Assembly (NCBI GenBank): GCA_029747015.1
Contig: JAKOGI010000184.1
Span: forward strand, 728,001 to 792,000
Direction of reading: 5' to 3'
Source of the DNA: Carnegiea gigantea
Lineage: Eukaryota > Streptophyta > Magnoliopsida > Caryophyllales > Cactaceae
DNA: 64,000 nucleotides
Within the stretch, counting starts at the first letter, position 1, and every line of letters begins with the position of its first letter. Below the pieces are notes generated by a model. The model did no database searches. It was not told the DNA's origin and saw only the letters and a program-made list of their open reading frames with translations. Positions 59,004 through 64,000 of the stretch are shown in pieces. The position numbers were made by a program, and so were the translations under genes.

Positions 59004-60289
59004 TGATGGAGTCCCCTCACTCCAAGACATAGATGAAGGTCTAACAAGTCCGGTAAGGTCCAATGCAACCTCCAAAGTCCAAAAGATGACTCACATTTTG
59101 TAAAGGAGTTAAGCTTGTTCTTCCCATCTTTCTTACCCGATTTTGTGTTCTTACTTACTTAGGCCTCCATGAGGTTTAAGTTCCAATTTTTTACATACCT
59201 TAGGTCCCCAAGATGTTAATTACCTTGTCCAAGTAAGAAATTTAGGTTAAGTCAAGTGGAAGTTGAAGAACAAGGTCATTTTTCCAAACCATGCAGGCTG
59301 GAATTGGTTTAGACCAGTTCGAGTATTTTGAGCTTTGCGCAGGCAAATCAAGTCATAAACATGTGATTCCACTTGCAAGAGTTAGCAGACGTCCAGCGAT
59401 TTCTAACCATATGTGGCAATCCAAATCATGCCCACGTTTTGCATGAGAAATGTTGTATCTAAACATTGCCTGCAAATTACCAGCTACAGCTCGATGCACC
59501 TGATTGGTGCATGTTGTGGTTAATATCATTTTAGGCGTCCAGTCTCTACCTAGCAGCATGATTGAGCTGTTAAAGGGCCCTTAGGCACAATCATCGAGTA
59601 ACCACTTAAGGGATCAATGGGGAACAAGGAGAGAAAGGCAGCAAGATTTCCATTGGCCAGCCGGCAAGCACAAGATAGCCAGTCACATCCCTCCTTTCTC
59701 CACATGATGACAGCTGCTTATTTGCTTAATTACTTACTTAGTAACACGTCTACCTTTAATCCTAAAGATTAAATAGACTCAAAAGTTGTAACTAGCAATG
59801 ATTAAGCTAGGATTTACATTAAAGTATCATAGGTTAGGTGAAACTGTGAACTAAGCAAGATTAGGAGGTTTCCTAATCGTGAACAAAGCTCACTCCCTAG
59901 GCTTGAGCAGCTTGTGTGCTTGCATGCTTGGCTATAAGGGCTATAAGTGAACAATTTTGTAATCAGTTTTCATAATTTTGAGAAAGAGAAAAGAGAGCAT
60001 TAATTCTTTGGTCAACGATAAATACTTAACTTGCTTATCGCTAACTAAGCCGGTTAGAGTGGTGATCAAGTGAAGCCTTGATTAGTAGGTGATATCTATA
60101 TCCTAATTAAGCTTAAGGGCCCTAAAATCAAGCTTGGTGGTGATATCTATGCCATAGTAATAGTTTAGATTCTAATTATCCTTCACTCTCAATCGAATTC
60201 TCCTTAGACCCTCTAATGATTTCAGTTTGCTTCCTTTGCATTTGAAATCAGAATTGAGTTTTAGTTGAATTCCCTCCATAGATACATCA
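59004..60289 (+). repeat. element D 3' LTR
   Basis: 1,286 bp, TGATGGAGTCCCC to GATACATCA, followed by ACATC. Matches 21544-22849. Confidence 0.95.
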
Positions 60290-61560
60290 ACATCGACCTT
60301 ATTCCACGGTCAATTCTTCCAACAAGCCAGCTCATCGAATGAACCCCAAAGATACTTCAGAAATTCAAAAGCAAGCGAAAGAGTTGATGGCTAAAGGACT
60401 AGTTCGGGAATCCCTTTCCCATTCATCGTACTAGCACCTCTTCTACCCAAGAAACACGGGAGCATGCGTATGTGTATCGACAGTCAAGCCATAAACAAAA
60501 TCATTATCAAGTACTTGTATCCAATATCTAGACTTGAAGACATGCTAGATGAGTTAGATGGCTCGCGGGTATATTCCAAGATTGATCTTCGAAGCGATTA
60601 TTATCAAATCAGAATCAAAGAGGGCAACGAATGGAAGACCGCTTTCAAGATGAAAGGTGGATTGTTTGAATGGTTGGTTATGCCATTCAGCTTATCAAAT
60701 GCACCGAGCACCTTTATGAGGTTGATGGATCAAGTATTCAAACCTTATATTGGCAAGTTCATTGTTTCTTACTTTAATGAAATACTAATCCTCAGCAAAA
60801 TAGAAAGAGAACACTAAAATCATTTGACAGAGATCATGATGGTGCTGGAACGTGAGAAGTTGTGTGGGAATCTCAAAAAGTGTTCCTTTTTCATAGATAA
60901 GGTCACTTTTCTGGGATACTTTGTAAGTGCTGACGGTATCGAATTTGATGAAACTAAGGTCGAAGCTATTCGAAGTTAGCCCACGCCAAAGAGAATCCAT
61001 AATGTCCGCAGTTTAAATGGACTTGCCTCCTTTTACCAGTAGGTTTTTCGGAATTTCTCCACCATTACGGCGCCAATGACAAAGTGCTTAAGGATACATC
61101 TTTCAGATGGACCCCTAAAGCACAAACGGCCTTTGAAGGTGTTAAAGACAAGCTAACGCAAGCACCGGTGTTAGCTCTTCCCTGTTTGGATAAAGTTTTC
61201 GAGGTCGAGTGCGATGCATCTGGCGTCGGTGTCGATGGATTGCTTACTCAGGAAGGCAAGCCTTTGGCCTTCTTTAGTGGGAAGTTATGTGATTCAAGGT
61301 GGAAATACTCCACTTACAACAAGGAACTTGATGCCATCATTCGCTATTTAAAGCTTTGGACTCACTATCTTATGGCCAGTGAGTTTAGATTACATTCCGA
61401 TCACGAAGCTTTGAAGTATATTCAAGGGCAACACAAATTAAACTCCAGGCATGCCAAATGGGTCGCATATCTCCAGTCGTTCCATTTCAGTATTCGGCAT
61501 AAATCAGGGAAGCTTAATAAAGGCGTAGATGCCTCATCCAGAAGATATCTACTACTGTTC
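60290..61560 (+). pseudogene. element H reverse transcriptase and RNase H, broken
   Basis: Resumes RT with HIDLI. 60464-60817: [39 protein letters not shown] and [18 protein letters not shown]. The catalytic box is YFNE at 60770-60781 instead of YFDD, losing both metal-binding Asp. Stop at 60815; FLGYFVSADGIEFDETK (60910); a base missing near 61082. RNase H 61084-61563: [67 protein letters not shown] (ADALS changed to VDASS). Confidence 0.85.
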
Positions 61561-62780
61561 TAGTTACATGCTTACATTTTGGTTTTCTAGCATCTAAAGT
61601 TGTTATATTAGGAAAATGAAGACTTTGGGGTGCTCTATGGTGTATGTCAAAAACACCCCAAAGAAGATTATTTGATCCAGGAAGATTTTCTGCTTAAAGG
61701 TACATGCCTGTGTGTACCTAAATGCAGCACCCGGGAGCTTATGATTCGAGAAGTTTACAGTGGGTTGCTAGCTAGTCATTATGGTGAGAACAAAACTCTC
61801 ACCATCTTGAAAGAACATTATTTTTGGCCCGGGATGAGTAAAGATGTACAGGACCTCCTAAAACGATGTGCTACATGTCAAGTGGCTAAAAGTCACTTAC
61901 TCCTGTAAGGATTAAACATACCGTTACCATTTCTAACCCAGCCTTGGGTTGAAGTGAGTATGGACTTCATTCTGGGCCTGCCTAGAATGCAATGGGGTAA
62001 GGATTCAATTTTTGTGGTCGCAGATCGATCTTTGAAGATGGCCCACTTTATGGCCCGTAAAAAAACTAATGATGCAACAAACATTGTACAGTTGTACTTC
62101 AACGAAGTGACTAGATTACATGGTATTCCTCAATCCATTGTTTTAGATCGAGATATTAAGTTTCTAAGTCATTTATGGGTTACTCTGTGGAACAAACTAG
62201 GAACAAAGCACGACGTGTCATCCATAGACTGATGAGCAAACAGAGGTAACAAATTCAACCTAGGAACACTCCTACGAAGCCTGATTTCACCTCAGTCCAG
62301 GAAGGTGTGGGACCTCCTATTAGCACACGTAGAATTTGCCTACAATCGAGCCCCCAACAAAGCAACGGGTTTATCATCGTTTAAGGGAGTGCATGGGATT
62401 GACCTCACAACTCTTTTAGACTTGACGCCATGCCCCCTAGACCAGAAGCCAAGGGAAGATGCTGATCAATGAGTCAAGGAAATTTAGAAGCCAACAGGAA
62501 AAAGAAAAAGAAAAAGAAAAAGAAGGTGTTCCAACTAGGCAACTTAGTATGGATCCATCTCCACAAAGAACATTTTCTAGCAGGACACAAAAATAAGATA
62601 ATGCCAAGAGCAGATGGTCCATTTGAGGTCCTTGAATGCATCAACAACAATGCATACAAAGGTGGATATCCCTAGGGACTATGGAGTTTCAACTACATTC
62701 AACGTAGCCAATTTGTGCCTGTACGAAGACGACGACTACCTGTCCGATTTGAGGTCAACTCCTATCAAACAAGCGGAGGA
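61561..62780 (+). pseudogene. element H integrase, broken
   Basis: 61630-61908: zinc-binding VYSGLLASHYGENKTLTILK and CATCQVAKSHLLL-stop. 61954-62232: [18 protein letters not shown] (first Asp), [18 protein letters not shown] (second Asp), then frameshift near 62220 around the expected GQTE (a frame with EQTEVTN is visible). VWDLLLAHVEFAYNRAPNKA at 62310. A (AAAAAG)n-like run at 62497-62524 sits in the basic linker before [17 protein letters not shown]. Tail DYGVSTTFNVANLCLY, then the purine tract GCGGAGGA (62773-62780) and LTR. Confidence 0.85.
62497..62524 (+). repeat. (AAAAAG)n short repeat in H integrase
   Basis: About four and a half units, expanding the Lys/Arg-rich ANKHRKKK-type linker of the integrase. 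Confidence 0.8.
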
Positions 62781-64000
62781 TGGTGAAAATCAACCTGACA
62801 TGTCTCAAAAACAAGTCCTCCTAATCAAGATAGTCCAAGAAACCAAGTCCAAGTCCAAGGAACAAGTCAGATTTTGTAAGGCTAAATGGAGCTACTTGCC
62901 AGGTTAATTCCAGCGCATGTACCCAATTTTATTTTTGTTATTTCATAGATTAAATGACATCTAACTTTTGTAATTCTTTTTTTGTTAGTTAGTTTAGGAC
63001 GTTTAGTAACTAGGAATGTCAAGAAACCCCATAAAAAGAAGGCTAGGTAGTTTAATCCAGGCCAAGAAACTGAGTTGCTAGTTTTACGCCTGATTATGCA
63101 TTGTTCGATTAATCATACTATTTGAGCCTCCTAATGATATGTTAATATAGATTTCTAAATAAGAGGGATACTTGACATCTTAAGGTTTCCCCCCATGGAA
63201 GGAAACCCAACATCACTCATCAAATTAAGGGGGCACGATAAGAGCAAAGTAGGGGACACACAACACTTCAATAGGTGCCTACTGAGGGTTTACCCTCTTA
63301 GCAGGGTTTTCTTCAATAACCTATGTGCTTACTTAGCTGTCTAGAGAGCATAGTCATCCCATGACTCATTAAAGTAACAAACGCCATGTGGGTCAGGGAG
63401 GAGACACCATTTTGTAAGCATGTGTTTGAACACCTTGTGTCTGAAGTGGCAGCCACGTAAAGGCCATGCTTTTGAGGTGGCAACCGTGTATAGTAAACCC
63501 TTCCAGCAAGGAAATCATGAGTAAGCTACCTAGGATCATTAGGAGTGAGTTTGGTTAATTATTTTTTTAGTTACTGGACTCATTACTTATGCTTAGCTTA
63601 GGTTAAAGACATGCATTGTAATTTAGCTAGCTAAGTAGGTTTAAATGGTTTCCTAATCATTAAGTAACCTCTTAATGGTTACCTAGTGTGGGATGAGAGG
63701 CCTTGGACTCCCACTATAAGTAGTCTAAGAGCTCATTTTGAAATGAGGAATATTGAATTGAAATCTGAAGTTGAGTTTTACTCCTCCATGTTTGTTACCT
63801 CAAAATTCTCTGCTTGCTTATCCTTACTGAGGCCAAGTAAGATGGTGTTCAAGTGAGTCTTGATCTAAGTTAGGTGGTGAAATCTATATCATAATTCAAG
63901 ATCAAGGGCCTTGAGATAATTCTTGTTAGTGAAATCTGTGTCCAAGAATCGTTTCAGTTTTATCGATTTAAAGTTTTCTGTTTCTCTCGTACCTAGCCAC
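62781..64000 (+). repeat. element H 3' LTR, cut by the window edge
   Basis: Starts TGGTGAAAATCAACC and matches 18241-19460; about 90 bp missing beyond 64000. TATAAGTA at 63715-63722; TGACATCT at 62955-62962 corresponds to TGACGTCT in the 5' copy. Confidence 0.9.

Larger units (their letters stand above)
21544..60289 (+). mobile_element. element D: CRM-type LTR retrotransposon nested in H, split by C, E and F
   Basis: LTRs of 1,306 and 1,286 bp, both starting TGATGGAGTCCCCT. Flanks are ACATA (left) and ACATC (right), a 5-bp target duplication with one change. D's own sequence lies at 21544-24595, 32823-33733, 40274-40612 and 58495-60289, about 6 kb in total. Relative to A and H it lacks about 0.3 kb between protease and RT, and about 1 kb of integrase. 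These losses occurred before or independently of the later insertions, since both deletion joints are continuous once C and F are removed. Confidence 0.9.
18241..64000 (+). mobile_element. element H: outermost CRM-type LTR retrotransposon, right end outside window
   Basis: 5' LTR 18241-19549, primer site, gag and protease to 21543; then 38.7 kb of nested elements (D and its passengers); RT, RNase H and integrase resume at 60290; 3' LTR starts at 62781 and runs off the window about 90 bp short of its expected end. Taking D out restores the RT entry motif across 21543/60290 (QHH joined to IDLI). Without insertions H would be about 7.1 kb. It is the oldest layer here, with a broken RT catalytic box and zinc knuckle. 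Confidence 0.9.

Overview
This window is plant nuclear DNA made almost entirely of LTR retrotransposons. I see no host gene, rRNA, tRNA or CRISPR array. The evidence is eight Ty3/gypsy elements with TG...CA LTRs, primer sites matching the plant initiator tRNA-Met, 5-bp target duplications, plant chromovirus gag/pol domains and a relic resembling a plant pararetrovirus. It is most likely a heterochromatic part of a large flowering-plant genome; I cannot name the species. All boundaries were set by eye from LTR-to-LTR comparison and are usually good to a few bases; domain edges inside decayed reading frames are approximate.

Layout. 1-1790 (- strand): broken caulimovirid-like coat-protein region. 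1794-15376: element A (- strand, CRM-type) with one truncated LTR, interrupted by element B (6341-13140, - strand, CRM-type). 15377-16845: piece of an unrelated CRM-type LTR with an internal duplication. 16846-18240: very old LTR-like sequence. 18241 to beyond the right edge: element H (+), split by element D (21544-60289, +). D is itself split three times: by C (24596-32817, +), by E (33734-40273, +) and by F (40613-58489, +, Tekay-type with 3-kb LTRs). C carries a 1,434-bp solo LTR inside its 5' LTR, and F carries element G (49429-55059, - strand). The insertion order is therefore H, then D, then C/E/F, then the solo LTR and G.

Seven of the eight elements (A-E, G, H) belong to one lineage. 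They share gag, a DGGS protease, an RT with the [19 protein letters not shown] signature, RNase H and an integrase whose tail runs into the 3' LTR, as is known for plant CRM chromoviruses. F is a Tekay/Del chromovirus with a DSGA protease, FIDD reverse transcriptase and a C-terminal chromodomain. Every element has stop codons, frameshifts or deletions, so none looks autonomous. The youngest is G: its LTRs differ by only about 14 substitutions and 4 small indels in 1.1 kb. Its pol is scrambled into interleaved protease and RT pieces, which implies that it moved using enzymes supplied by another copy.

Points most worth following up: the scrambled pol of G; an acidic-tailed leader reading frame upstream of gag in F; the pararetrovirus/LTR junction near 1793; and two short sequence modules (a triple GTGGTG and a TGACGTCC-like site) that persist in otherwise diverged CRM-type LTRs.
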